Origin: Qipengyuania huizhouensis
GTDB lineage: Bacteria; Pseudomonadota; Alphaproteobacteria; Sphingomonadales; Sphingomonadaceae
DNA length: 64,000 bases
NCBI RefSeq assembly: GCF_019711635.1
Contig: NZ_JAIGNT010000004.1
Coordinates: forward strand, 124,001 to 188,000
Direction of reading: 5' to 3'
The notes below the pieces were generated by a model that saw only the letters and a program-made list of their open reading frames with translations, ran no database searches and was not told the origin of the DNA. Each line of letters starts with the position of its first letter. Within the stretch, counting starts at the first letter, position 1. This document shows, one piece after another, positions 1-8,624 of this stretch. Both the position numbers and the translations under genes were made by a program.

Positions 1-295
1 TGTAATTCGAAATGTCGTGAACACGCTCGTCACCAAGCTGGCCGTCGCGCAAGCGAGCTACCGCGTCATATTCATAGAGGCCTTGCTGCGCCTTTGTCGT
101 CGATTTGACGTTCCATTCGATCAGCGGAGCATCTAACGCTTTCGAAATTTCATGAGCCAGTACGGTCTTGCCCGTCCCCGGCTCCCCTTTGACCAATAGC
201 GGACGACGAAGCGTAACGGCTGCATTGACGGCGACTTTCAGGTCTTCGGTGGCGATATAGGACTGCGTACCTTCGAAGCGGGTCGTTTCGGACAT
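1..295 (-). CDS. MoxR-family AAA+ ATPase, 3' part outside the window
   Basis: Only the first 98 codons lie inside the window; the gene runs off the left edge. The protein begins [10 protein letters not shown] and has a Walker A motif, GEPGTGKT, at residues 37-44. The motif is preceded by a short helix rich in Ala/Val, as in MoxR/CoxD-type AAA+ ATPases. These chaperone-like ATPases usually act with a von Willebrand factor A partner encoded downstream, which would lie outside this window. The ATG at 293-295 is the first start in frame and diverges from the hydrolase/OsmC gene 97 bases away. Walker B and the sensor motifs cannot be seen because of the truncation. Confidence 0.85.
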   Translation of the reverse strand, partial: MSETTRFEGTQSYIATEDLKVAVNAAVTLRRPLLVKGEPGTGKTVLAHEISKALDAPLIEWNVKSTTKAQQGLYEYDAVARLRDGQLGDERVHDISNY

Positions 296-392
296 CGGTT
301 TTCCCTTGCAACTTTACGGATGCGTTAGGGCGCTGGCACTTCAAGGGCAAGGGGGCGTTGTAGTGACAAGGCCAAGGAACGACGGAGGGATC

Positions 393-1613
393 ATGCCGAC
401 GGAAAATATCACGATTACCACGGATGCGGGACACGACCTGACCGGTTCGCTTGAGCTTCCTACCGGACTGGTGCGAGGGGCTGCCCTTTTCGCCCATTGC
501 TTCACCTGCACGAAGAACAGCAAAGCGGCAGTTGCCGTGGCAAGAGAGCTGGCTGGCCAGGGCATCGCCTGCTTGCGCTTCGACTTCACGGGGCTTGGAG
601 GGAGTGGCGGCGATTTCGGAAGAGCGGGCTTTGCCGTCGACGTGTCAGATCTGGTGGCAGCCGCCCAGGAACTGATCGACAGATTCCCTCAGCCAATCCT
701 GCTTGTGGGACACAGCCTCGGCGGTGCGGCAGTCCTTGCTGCTGCGGACGAACTCGGCTTCGACAAGGTCGCGGCGATTGCAACCATTGGGGCACCATCG
801 GATGTGCCTCATGTCCTATCGAATATCGATGGTGATCTCGAAAGGATACGCGACAAGGGTGAGGGCGTGGTGAAAATTGGCGGCCGCGAATTTACTTTGG
901 GCCGCGAGTTTATTGAAAAGGTCGAAAATACGGACCTGCTGGCCGAAGTCGGTCGCTTACGGAAGCCGCTCCTGTTTCTCCATTCCCCGACAGACGACAT
1001 CGTCGGTATCGAACACGCTAGTGCACTGTTCCAGGCGGCCCGGCATCCGAAGAGCTTCATCAGCCTGGAAGGCGCAGACCATCTCCTCTTGAAAGAGCAA
1101 GACGCGAAATTCGCCGCGAGCGTCATCGCTGGCTGGGCCGGGCGCTATCTACCGCTTCGCGAGGACTGGCCGATGCCTGACAAAGGCGTGGTGACCTGTA
1201 TGGGTCATGGCAAATTCGGCACGGAAATCCACACGACCAGCCACCGGTTCATCGCCGACGAGCCGAAATCCTACGGTGGCGACGATACCGGCCCCACGCC
1301 ATACGATCTGTTGCTAGGCGCCTTGGGCGCGTGCACCTCGATGACCCTGGGGATGTACGCCGAGCGCAAGAAATGGCCGCTCGAGGGCGTTAAAATCAAT
1401 CTGGTTCACTCGAGCAATCATGCCAAGGATTGCGAAGAATGCTTGGCGGAAGAAGAGGGAATGCCGCATCAGCTCATTACCCGTGAAATCGTTCTTAGCG
1501 GGAATGATCTCTCCGAGGAGCAGCGGACACGTTTACTCGAAATTGCCGACAAATGCCCGGTTCACAAGACCCTGGAAGGTAGGATTTACGTAAAGACGCG
1601 GCTTGCCGAATAA
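393..1613 (+). CDS. Alpha/beta-hydrolase fused to OsmC-like peroxidase domain
   Basis: A 406-residue two-domain protein. Residues about 1-255 are an alpha/beta hydrolase with the nucleophile elbow GHSLGG (Ser108), an Asp in SPTDD and a likely catalytic His in GADHLLL. Residues about 265-406 form an OsmC/Ohr-type domain. It carries the peroxidatic-type cysteine in GACTSMT (Cys314) and the second cysteine in [10 protein letters not shown] (Cys388), the pair that reduces organic hydroperoxides in this family. The ATG at 393 is preferred to the ATG at 306 because GGAGGGA sits immediately upstream and homology begins there. The fusion suggests hydrolysis of a substrate coupled to detoxification, but the hydrolase substrate is unknown. 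Confidence 0.9.
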   Translation: MPTENITITTDAGHDLTGSLELPTGLVRGAALFAHCFTCTKNSKAAVAVARELAGQGIACLRFDFTGLGGSGGDFGRAGFAVDVSDLVAAAQELIDRFPQPILLVGHSLGGAAVLAAADELGFDKVAAIATIGAPSDVPHVLSNIDGDLERIRDKGEGVVKIGGREFTLGREFIEKVENTDLLAEVGRLRKPLLFLHSPTDDIVGIEHASALFQAARHPKSFISLEGADHLLLKEQDAKFAASVIAGWAGRYLPLREDWPMPDKGVVTCMGHGKFGTEIHTTSHRFIADEPKSYGGDDTGPTPYDLLLGALGACTSMTLGMYAERKKWPLEGVKINLVHSSNHAKDCEECLAEEEGMPHQLITREIVLSGNDLSEEQRTRLLEIADKCPVHKTLEGRIYVKTRLAE

Positions 1614-1659
1614 CTAATTATTTCGGGCATACCCATACGGCCCTTCCGGATCACGGGTG

Positions 1660-3648
1660 TCAGGCATCAATCATTTCTCGGTCGAACTCGCCTGCATTGT
1701 TCTGGATGAAATTGAAACGGTGTTCGGGATTGCGGCCCATGAGTTGATCGACCAGTTCCTTAACCACTGCACGTTGCTCGAATTCGGCAGGCAGCGTGAT
1801 GCGGATCAGGCTGCGCGTATCCGGGTCCATCGTGGTCTCGCGTAGTTGTTGAGGATTCATCTCGCCAAGACCCTTGAAGCGGCCGACGTCTACCTTCTTT
1901 CCCTTGAATACGGTTTCTTCGAGCTCCTTGCGATGTGCATCGTCACGCGCATAGCGGCTCTCCTTGCCTGATGTGAGACGGTAGAGCGGAGGCTGTGCGA
2001 GGTAGAGATGTCCGCCGCGTACCACTTCGGCCATTTCCTGAAAGAAATACGTCATAAGCAGCGTGGCGATATGCGCGCCGTCGACATCGGCGTCGGTCAT
2101 GATGATGATGCGGTCGTAACGCAGGTTCTCCGGGTCGCAATCCTTGCGTGTGCCGCAGCCCATGGCGAGCGTCAGGTCGGCTATTTCACTATTGGCGCGG
2201 ATCTTGTCGGCAGTGGCGCTGGCGACGTTGAGAATTTTGCCGCGGATAGGCAGGATCGCCTGTGTTTTGCGGTTGCGAGCCTGTTTGGCGCTGCCGCCTG
2301 CACTGTCGCCTTCGACAATGAACAGTTCGGTTTCTCCGTCGCCTTCGCCGGAGCAATCGGTAAGCTTTCCGGGCAGACGCAGTTTTTTGGCATTGGTTGC
2401 GGTCTTGCGCTTGATCTCGCGTTCCTGCTTGCGGCGCAGGCGCTCGTCCATCCGCTCCATAACCTGGCCCAGCAGAGCCTTGCCTCGGTCCATGTTGTCG
2501 GAAAGGAAGTGATCGAAATGATCGCGCACTGCGTTCTCTACCAGTCGAGCTGCCTCGGGTGATGTGAGGCGGTCTTTGGTCTGGCTCTGGAACTGCGGAT
2601 CGCGGATGAAGACGCTGAGCATGACCTCGGCACCGACCATGATATCGTCAGCCGTGAGGTCCTTTGCCTTCTTCGTGCCGGTCAGTTCGCCGAACGCACG
2701 CAGCCCCTTGGTAAGGGCCGCACGGACACCTTGCTCGTGCGTACCGCCGTCGGGCGTGGGCACCGTGTTGCAGTACCAACTCGTCGAACCGTCAGAATAG
2801 AGTGGCCATGCAATCGCCCATTCGACGCGGCCCTGTTCCATGCCGTCCTGCTCGGGAAAGTCCTGCGATCCGGCGAATGGCTGGGCAGTGACGCATTCTC
2901 GTCCGCCGATCTGCTCGGCGAGGTGATCGGCCAGGCCACCTGGAAACTTGAAAATTGCCTCTGCAGGGACTTCTTCCGAAGCCAGACTTTCGGTGCATTT
3001 CCAGCGGATTTCCACGCCCGCGAACAGATAGGCCTTAGAGCGGGCGAGCTTGAATAGCCGTTTGGCGCTGAACTTGCGGTCACCGAAGATTTCGCTGTCG
3101 GGAACAAAAGTTACCGTTGTCCCGCGCCGATTTGGGGTAGGGCCAAGTTCTTGGATATCGCCCTTGGGCGCGCCCTTGGAGAATTCCTGCGCATACAGCG
3201 TCTTGTCGCGCGCTACCTCGACCCGTGTGTAGTCCGACAGAGCGTTGACCACGCTGACGCCCACGCCGTGGAGACCGCCGCTGGTAGCATAGGCCTTGCC
3301 CGAGAACTTGCCGCCCGAATGGAGCGTGGTGAGGATGACTTCCAGCGTCGACTTGCCCGGATACTTCGGATGCTCTGCCACCGGCATCCCGCGCCCGTTA
3401 TCAGAGATGGTGATGCGGTTGCCTTCCTCGACCCGGACCTCGATCCGGCTGGCATGGCCGGCGACCGCCTCGTCCATCGAATTGTCGAGCACTTCGGCGA
3501 CGAGATGGTGCAAAGCCCGGTCGTCAGTCCCGCCGATATACATGCCGGGGCGTCGGCGCACAGGCTCAAGGCCTTCGAGGACCTCGATGGAAGAAGCATC
3601 ATAGTCGCCGGAAGATGTCGGCGTATTTTCGAACAGGTCGTCGGACAT
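1660..3648 (-). CDS. parE: DNA topoisomerase IV subunit B (ParE)
   Basis: A 662-residue type IIA topoisomerase ATPase subunit that pairs with ParC to decatenate daughter chromosomes. The N-terminal GHKL ATPase shows EVLDNSMDEAVAG, DNGRGMPV and GGLHGVGVSVVNAL. The central transducer is followed by a TOPRIM domain with FIVEGDSAGGSA and MTDADVDGAHI, then the C-terminal RFKGLGEMNPQQL. The length fits ParE rather than proteobacterial GyrB, which is usually about 800 residues because of an extra C-terminal insert. The ATG at 3648 gives the expected N-terminus. The gene is convergent with the hydrolase/OsmC gene 46 bases away, and no hairpin terminator is evident between them. Confidence 0.96.
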   Translation of the reverse strand: MSDDLFENTPTSSGDYDASSIEVLEGLEPVRRRPGMYIGGTDDRALHHLVAEVLDNSMDEAVAGHASRIEVRVEEGNRITISDNGRGMPVAEHPKYPGKSTLEVILTTLHSGGKFSGKAYATSGGLHGVGVSVVNALSDYTRVEVARDKTLYAQEFSKGAPKGDIQELGPTPNRRGTTVTFVPDSEIFGDRKFSAKRLFKLARSKAYLFAGVEIRWKCTESLASEEVPAEAIFKFPGGLADHLAEQIGGRECVTAQPFAGSQDFPEQDGMEQGRVEWAIAWPLYSDGSTSWYCNTVPTPDGGTHEQGVRAALTKGLRAFGELTGTKKAKDLTADDIMVGAEVMLSVFIRDPQFQSQTKDRLTSPEAARLVENAVRDHFDHFLSDNMDRGKALLGQVMERMDERLRRKQEREIKRKTATNAKKLRLPGKLTDCSGEGDGETELFIVEGDSAGGSAKQARNRKTQAILPIRGKILNVASATADKIRANSEIADLTLAMGCGTRKDCDPENLRYDRIIIMTDADVDGAHIATLLMTYFFQEMAEVVRGGHLYLAQPPLYRLTSGKESRYARDDAHRKELEETVFKGKKVDVGRFKGLGEMNPQQLRETTMDPDTRSLIRITLPAEFEQRAVVKELVDQLMGRNPEHRFNFIQNNAGEFDREMIDA

Positions 3649-3709
3649 TGCCGCAGGCTATATCGCTCGCAGTGCTCGCCGCAAGCTGGACGGTAAGGTT
3701 ATCCGCCTG

Positions 3710-4855
3710 TCAGAAGCCCTTGGGGGCAGCCGAGACAACCTCTACGTCGCCATTGGTTACCCGGCGTACTTCCATCGAGCGCTGAATCACGCCGTTCCGT
3801 TGAAAGCGAAAGGGGCCATCGATACCGTCGAATCCCCCCGACTGGAACAGAACATCGGTAGGAAATGGACGGCCGAAGCGCCATTCGCGTGCTGCCCGAA
3901 GCGTCAGCAGGACAGCGTCGTAACCAAGCGTCGCAACGCGATAAGGCTGTCCGCCGAACCGTTCCTGATAGCTACGCACAAAGCCGGCGTAGCGAGCATC
4001 GCTGACAGCGGAGAAGAGCGCGCCGCGCAGTGCGGAAGACCGTAGTAACGCACTGTCGCCGCTCCAACGTTCGGTCCCCAAAATCCGGAGGCCAGCAGAC
4101 TTCACGGCTTCCGCACCCCGGATCGAATTGGCACCTCCGTCAGCGATCAGGATCGTGTCGAAGCCGCCGCGCTGCTTCAACCGGCCCGCGGCACTGACGA
4201 CCGAAGTATTGCTGCGGGTATAGTTTTCGCTCGCGACGAGGTTCCCGCCGTATTCGGAAAGAGCCGAACGCAGCGCTGCGTCGGCGCGCACTCCATAATC
4301 ACCGTCGGGCGCGAGTATGGCGAAACTGTCGGCTCCATTGTCGCGTGCATATTCCACACTGCGCGCAATCGATTGTTCGGGAATATGACCCATCACGAAT
4401 ACGCCAGGGCCGGCCACAGTCGCATCGTTGGAAAAGCTGATAATCGGCACGTTGGCTGGAGCGGCCTCGGCGCGGACCGAAACGACGTTGCTGCCCAGCA
4501 AGGGGCCTATTATCAGCTTGCTGCCGTCGGCAATCGCCTGCCTAGCCGCTGCCTGCGGACCTTCGGCAGTGTCATAGGTGGTAATGCGCAAGTTGCTCGC
4601 TTCAGTGTCGAGGATCGCCATGGTCGTTGCGTTGGCGATCGATTGTCCCACTTCGCCGTTCTGGCCGGAAAGGGGCACCAGCAGTGCAACTCGGTGCAGG
4701 TTCTCGTCCTGGGGAAGGGTGGTCGCGCTCGGCTCCGGTGTGGGGGTGCCCACGGTAGGGGCATCGCCGCCTTTCGGAATTATCGAACAGCCTGAAAGCA
4801 GGACTGCGCCTGCCGCCATCATTACGTTACGCCGGGTGACAAATGCGCGCTTCAT
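3710..4855 (-). CDS. LpoA-like penicillin-binding protein activator lipoprotein
   Basis: A 381-residue periplasmic-binding-protein-like protein of the LpoA/YraM type, a fold shared with branched-chain amino acid receptors. The N-terminus has a lipobox LLSGC (Cys23) preceded by TRRNVM, which resembles a twin-arginine signal, so it is likely an outer-membrane lipoprotein. Visible family features include VALLVPLSGQNGEVGQSI and the repeated IIGPLLG and LAPDGDYG loops. In E. coli LpoA activates PBP1a and is encoded beside rsmI and yraN. Here the gene is divergent from rsmI-yraN, 38 bases away, so the same neighbourhood is kept. It lacks the TPR-like N-terminal half of enterobacterial LpoA, so the exact role is inferred. 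Confidence 0.82.
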   Translation of the reverse strand: MKRAFVTRRNVMMAAGAVLLSGCSIIPKGGDAPTVGTPTPEPSATTLPQDENLHRVALLVPLSGQNGEVGQSIANATTMAILDTEASNLRITTYDTAEGPQAAARQAIADGSKLIIGPLLGSNVVSVRAEAAPANVPIISFSNDATVAGPGVFVMGHIPEQSIARSVEYARDNGADSFAILAPDGDYGVRADAALRSALSEYGGNLVASENYTRSNTSVVSAAGRLKQRGGFDTILIADGGANSIRGAEAVKSAGLRILGTERWSGDSALLRSSALRGALFSAVSDARYAGFVRSYQERFGGQPYRVATLGYDAVLLTLRAAREWRFGRPFPTDVLFQSGGFDGIDGPFRFQRNGVIQRSMEVRRVTNGDVEVVSAAPKGF

Positions 4856-4893
4856 TCTTGCCGCGTCCCTCTAAGGTAGTTCATGGGGAGAGA

Positions 4894-5748
4894 GTGAGCG
4901 ATGCCGCCCAGCCTCTACAGGACCGCCTTACACCCGGTCTTTACCTTGTTGCCACCCCTATCGGCAATCTGGGCGATATCACCATGCGAGCCGTGGACAT
5001 TCTGTCACGCTGCGACGCGGTTGCTTGCGAGGACACGCGGGTCACCGGCAAGCTTTTGAAGCATCTGGGTATTTCCAAACCGCTTTGGCGGTACGACGAT
5101 CACAGCGAGCATCGCGACCGATCCCGCCTTGTCGAATCCGTCCGTACGCGCGCGGTCGCGCTGGTGAGCGACGCGGGGACACCGATGATCTCCGATCCAG
5201 GATACCGGTTGGTGAACGATTGCCGTGCGGAAGGCATTCCTATCACGAGCCTGCCCGGTGCATGCGCTGCGATCGTAGGGCTGACGCTTTCCGGCTTGCC
5301 GAACGACCGATTTCTCTTCGCCGGTTTCCTGCCGGTCAAGGACAAGGCCCGGCGCGAAACACTCGAGGAACTGTCTGCCACCAATGCGACACTGGTTTTT
5401 TACGAAACAGGGCCACGCCTGCTCAAATCGCTGAAGGTACTGGGCGAGGTCCTGCCCGAGCGGGAAATCGCAGTTGCGCGCGAACTCACCAAGTTGCACG
5501 AGGAGTGCCGCCGTGGACTGTCCGACGGATTGATCGCCTATTACGATGCTAATCCTCCGAAAGGAGAAATCGTGCTTCTCGTCGGACCGCCGCAAGATCA
5601 TGCTCCCAGTGATGCGGATGCGGACCATATGCTCCGTGAAGCCATGCAGACGATGAAGGCAAGTCAGGCCGCCGGACAGGTCGCGAAGGCGACCGGTCTG
5701 GATCGCAAGGCGCTCTATGCTCGCGCGATGGAGTTGAAGTCCGAATGA
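4894..5748 (+). CDS. rsmI: 16S rRNA (cytidine1402-2'-O)-methyltransferase RsmI
   Basis: A 284-residue SAM-dependent methyltransferase of the tetrapyrrole methylase fold that 2'-O-methylates C1402 of 16S rRNA. Motifs seen are GLYLVATPIGNLGD, CEDTRVTGKLL, SDAGTPMISDPGY and LPGACAAI. The GTG at 4894 follows GGGGAGA at good spacing. The in-frame ATG at 4843 would instead overlap the 5' end of the divergent lipoprotein gene and add residues not typical of the family. The stop overlaps the yraN start in an ATGA arrangement, so the two are translationally coupled. Confidence 0.94.
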   Translation: MSDAAQPLQDRLTPGLYLVATPIGNLGDITMRAVDILSRCDAVACEDTRVTGKLLKHLGISKPLWRYDDHSEHRDRSRLVESVRTRAVALVSDAGTPMISDPGYRLVNDCRAEGIPITSLPGACAAIVGLTLSGLPNDRFLFAGFLPVKDKARRETLEELSATNATLVFYETGPRLLKSLKVLGEVLPEREIAVARELTKLHEECRRGLSDGLIAYYDANPPKGEIVLLVGPPQDHAPSDADADHMLREAMQTMKASQAAGQVAKATGLDRKALYARAMELKSE

Positions 5749-6095
5749 ACCGTCAGCAGGCCGAGCGCAGCGGTCGCGATGGCGAGACGCGTGCGGCGCT
5801 CTGGCTGCGGGCGAAGGGGTGGCAGATTCTCGACCGGCGCATCAAGACGCCGGCAGGAGAGATCGATCTCGTGGCGAAACGCGGCAGGCTGATCGCTTTC
5901 GTCGAGGTGAAATGGCTTAAGAAGCGCGAGGAACTAGACTACGCGATTGACCAGACGCGCTTGACCCGCGTTGCCGCAGCGACCGAGGCCGTGGCGCATC
6001 GATATGCACAGGAGGGGGAGGATATCCGTGTCGATGTAATCCTGCTTGCACCTGGTGCCTTCCCTCGCCACATCGCCAACGCCTGGCAGCCCTGA
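5745..6095 (+). CDS. YraN/UPF0102 family nuclease-like protein
   Basis: A 116-residue protein of the UPF0102 (YraN) family, which has a restriction-endonuclease-like fold. The characteristic block GEIDLVAKRG, then FVEVKW, supplies the Asp and Glu-x-Lys of that fold. The biochemical role in the cell is not established. It is coupled to rsmI by a 4-base overlap, and gshB follows 34 bases downstream, a cluster common in alphaproteobacteria. Confidence 0.9.
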   Translation: MNRQQAERSGRDGETRAALWLRAKGWQILDRRIKTPAGEIDLVAKRGRLIAFVEVKWLKKREELDYAIDQTRLTRVAAATEAVAHRYAQEGEDIRVDVILLAPGAFPRHIANAWQP

Positions 6096-6129
6096 TCCTG
6101 CGGCGGGCTCAGTATAACCGGAGTTTGAG

Positions 6130-7098
6130 ATGACCCTACGTGTCGCCGTACAGATGGACCCGCTCGAAAGCATCAAGATCGCGGGAGACAGCAGCTTCGC
6201 TTTGATGCTCGCAGCGCAGGAGCGCGGGCATGAGGTCTGGCATTACGATGTCGCAAGTCTCGCCTGGCAAAGCGACGGTACGCCCGCGGGCCAAATCACA
6301 GCGCATGCCGCACCGGTCAAGGTTCAGCGGGTCGAAGGCGCTCACTTCACTGCCGGGGAACGCCGCCGTATCGATCTTGCAAGGGATATCGACGTCGTGT
6401 TGATGCGGCAGGATCCCCCGTTCCATCTTGGCTATATCAGTGCCGCTTTTCTGCTCGATCGGTTGAAGGGCACTACTCTGGTCGTAAATGATCCGCGCGA
6501 AGTGGTGAACGCGCCCGAGAAGATGTTCGTGCTCGATTATGCCAGGTTCATGCCACCGACCATGATCGCGCGGCATCTTGACGACCTCAAGACCTTCCAG
6601 CGTGAGCACGGTTCGGTGGTTGTAAAGCCGCTCCACGGCAATGGCGGCAAGGCGATTTTCCGCCTTGATGAGAGCGGTACAAACCTGTCGGCACTCAGCG
6701 AGGTATTCGACCTTACCTGGCCAGAGCCGCATATGTTGCAGCCATTTCTCCCGGAAGTGGCGGAAGGCGACAAGCGTATAGTCCTCGTCGATGGTGAATT
6801 TGCCGGGGCAATCAACCGCTTTCCCGGAGAAGGTGAGTTTCGTTCGAATCTGGCGCAAGGCGGTCATGCGGAGGCTGCGACATTGACCCCGCGTGAAGAG
6901 GAAATTTGTGCTGCAATGGGGCCCGAACTGAAGAAGCGCGGTCTGGTATTTGTCGGGATCGACGTGATTGGCGGGAAGTGGTTGACGGAAATCAACGTTA
7001 CCTCGCCAACCGGAATCGTTGCAATCGACAGATTCAACGGTACCGACACGGCCAGCCTTATCTGGGAAGCGATCGAGCGCAGATACGCGGACCAATAA
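6130..7098 (+). CDS. gshB: Glutathione synthetase
   Basis: A 322-residue ATP-grasp ligase that joins gamma-glutamylcysteine and glycine to make glutathione in the cytosol. The N-terminal domain begins with VAVQMDPLESIKIAGDSSFAL, and VLMRQDPPF and the VVKPLHGNGGK nucleotide-binding loop follow. INVTSPTGI, the metal/ATP-binding end of the ATP-grasp fold, lies near the C-terminus. Length equals the family norm of about 315 residues. ATG at 6130 follows a GGAG site. It is probably co-transcribed with rsmI-yraN and with the DedA gene 24 bases downstream. Confidence 0.96.
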   Translation: MTLRVAVQMDPLESIKIAGDSSFALMLAAQERGHEVWHYDVASLAWQSDGTPAGQITAHAAPVKVQRVEGAHFTAGERRRIDLARDIDVVLMRQDPPFHLGYISAAFLLDRLKGTTLVVNDPREVVNAPEKMFVLDYARFMPPTMIARHLDDLKTFQREHGSVVVKPLHGNGGKAIFRLDESGTNLSALSEVFDLTWPEPHMLQPFLPEVAEGDKRIVLVDGEFAGAINRFPGEGEFRSNLAQGGHAEAATLTPREEEICAAMGPELKKRGLVFVGIDVIGGKWLTEINVTSPTGIVAIDRFNGTDTASLIWEAIERRYADQ

Positions 7099-7122
7099 CT
7101 CCGATCGGCCGTTAGACGCACT

Positions 7123-7731
7123 GTGAACGATTTCATCCTAAGTGCTATCGCCAGCGGCGGATATTTCGGCATCTTCATCCTGATGGCGCTGGAGAATATC
7201 TTTCCGCCCATGCCGTCGGAAATTATCATGGGCTATGGCGGTGTGCTGGTTGCACGCGAGCAGATGTCCTTCATGCCGCTTCTGATGATCGGCACGCTGG
7301 GCACGGTGGCGGGAAACTATTTCTGGTATTGGCTCGGTTATCGCTGGGATGAAGATCACCTCAAGAATTTCATCGAAAAGCGCGGGCGCTGGCTGACCTT
7401 CGAATGGGAAGAATTCGAAAAGGCGCGCCACATGTTCCGTCGCCACGGTGACTGGATCGTCTTCCTGCTGCGCTTCTCGCCGTTCCTTCGCACCATTATC
7501 TCTTTGCCTGCCGGGCTTGCCAGGATGAAGCTCTGGCGCTTCCTCCTCTTCACCTTCCTCGGATCGCTGATCTGGAATGGAGCGCTGATCCTTGGCGGCA
7601 GTGCTCTGTCCGGCCTGATCGACCGGTACGATGTCTATGCGAGCTGGGCGGTCGGCGGTTTCATTGCCATGGGTGTAGCCTGGTATGTGTACCGGGTGGC
7701 CACGTGGAAACCGGCGAGCAGAAAGTCCTAG
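7123..7731 (+). CDS. DedA-family membrane protein
   Basis: A 202-residue integral membrane protein with about five hydrophobic segments, of the DedA/SNARE-associated (VTT) family. Hallmarks are the loop ENIFPPMPSEII near residue 24 and the RFSPFLRTIISLPAG loop. Some DedA proteins flip undecaprenyl phosphate or phosphatidylethanolamine; which lipid this one handles is unknown. The start is a GTG at 7123. The stop overlaps by 4 bases the stop of xerC on the opposite strand, leaving no room for a terminator. Confidence 0.9.
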   Translation: MNDFILSAIASGGYFGIFILMALENIFPPMPSEIIMGYGGVLVAREQMSFMPLLMIGTLGTVAGNYFWYWLGYRWDEDHLKNFIEKRGRWLTFEWEEFEKARHMFRRHGDWIVFLLRFSPFLRTIISLPAGLARMKLWRFLLFTFLGSLIWNGALILGGSALSGLIDRYDVYASWAVGGFIAMGVAWYVYRVATWKPASRKS

Positions 7732-8624
7732 TCCGTCTCTCGCGGGTGGGCGCTGCGGTAGGTATCCAGCAAGCTCGCCGCATCGACCTTCGTATAGATC
7801 TGGGTCGACCCGAGACTGGCATGGCCGAGCAGCTCCTGCAGGCTGCGTAGATCGGTCCCGGCGCCTAGCAAATGCGTTGCGAAACTATGTCTCAGCGCGT
7901 GAGGAGTGGCGGTATCGGGAAGGCCAAGCACACGCCGCGCACGGGCGGTGACTTTCTGCACCACGCCTTGTGAGAGCGGCCCGCCCTTGATGCCGCGAAA
8001 GAGCGGATCTTCGCCGGAAAGAGACCACGGGCATTGGCGCACATAGGCATCGACCGCCTCACGGATCAGTGGGACGAGCGGGACCATCCGCTGCTTGTTG
8101 CCCTTGCCGGTAACCGTGAGCGTTTCACCCAGCGGCAAGTCGCTGCCCTTGAGCGAAAGCGCCTCCGAAATGCGCATACCTGCGCCATAAAGCATCAACA
8201 GCACTGCCCGGTCGCGTGCGCCGACCCAGCCTTCGGCGGCGAGCGCTTCTACCGTTTCGGCCAGTCCGATCGCGTCGTCGGGGGTAACCGGGCGAGGCAA
8301 ACCTTTTTTAAGGCGCGGTCCCCTGATGCGAGGGGATTCGGTCACCTCGTATCCCGCCTGCGCACGGGCAAAGCCGATGAAAGCTTTGAGCGCCGAGAGT
8401 TCGCGCGCGGCGGAGGCGTTGGACAGTCCGTCGACCCGCCGTGCAGCCAAGTGGGCGCGCAGTTTGGCAGTCGAAAGGCTGGCGATTTGTTCGAACCCGG
8501 TTATTTCGAGACTGGTCAGTAAGCGCTCGGCGGCCTTGTGATAGGCGCGCACGGTATGTGGTGACCGCCGCAGGCCGAGCGCAAGATGGTCATGCCACGC
8601 GCCAAGAACATCCTGCCTGCTCAA
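7728..8624 (-). CDS. xerC: Tyrosine recombinase XerC
   Basis: A 298-residue tyrosine recombinase with the SAM-like N-terminal DNA-binding domain and the catalytic set: Arg in GAGMRISEAL, Lys in TGKGNKQR, His/Arg in HALRHSFATHLL, His in LLGHASL, and Tyr in TQIYTKV. Together with XerD this resolves chromosome dimers at dif. Length and sequence fit the chromosomal XerC type rather than a phage integrase, and it sits among housekeeping genes. Its start overlaps the hemW stop by 4 bases, so the two are one transcription unit. Confidence 0.93.
   Translation of the reverse strand: MSRQDVLGAWHDHLALGLRRSPHTVRAYHKAAERLLTSLEITGFEQIASLSTAKLRAHLAARRVDGLSNASAARELSALKAFIGFARAQAGYEVTESPRIRGPRLKKGLPRPVTPDDAIGLAETVEALAAEGWVGARDRAVLLMLYGAGMRISEALSLKGSDLPLGETLTVTGKGNKQRMVPLVPLIREAVDAYVRQCPWSLSGEDPLFRGIKGGPLSQGVVQKVTARARRVLGLPDTATPHALRHSFATHLLGAGTDLRSLQELLGHASLGSTQIYTKVDAASLLDTYRSAHPRETD

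Noticed and set aside
1660..3648. parE as gyrB
   Set aside because: The protein is about 660 residues, lacking the extra C-terminal insert of proteobacterial GyrB, and the sequence matches ParE more closely.
7728..8624. XerC as a mobile-element integrase
   Set aside because: Length, catalytic set and the hemW neighbour fit the chromosomal recombinase; no att-like repeats or cargo genes are adjacent.
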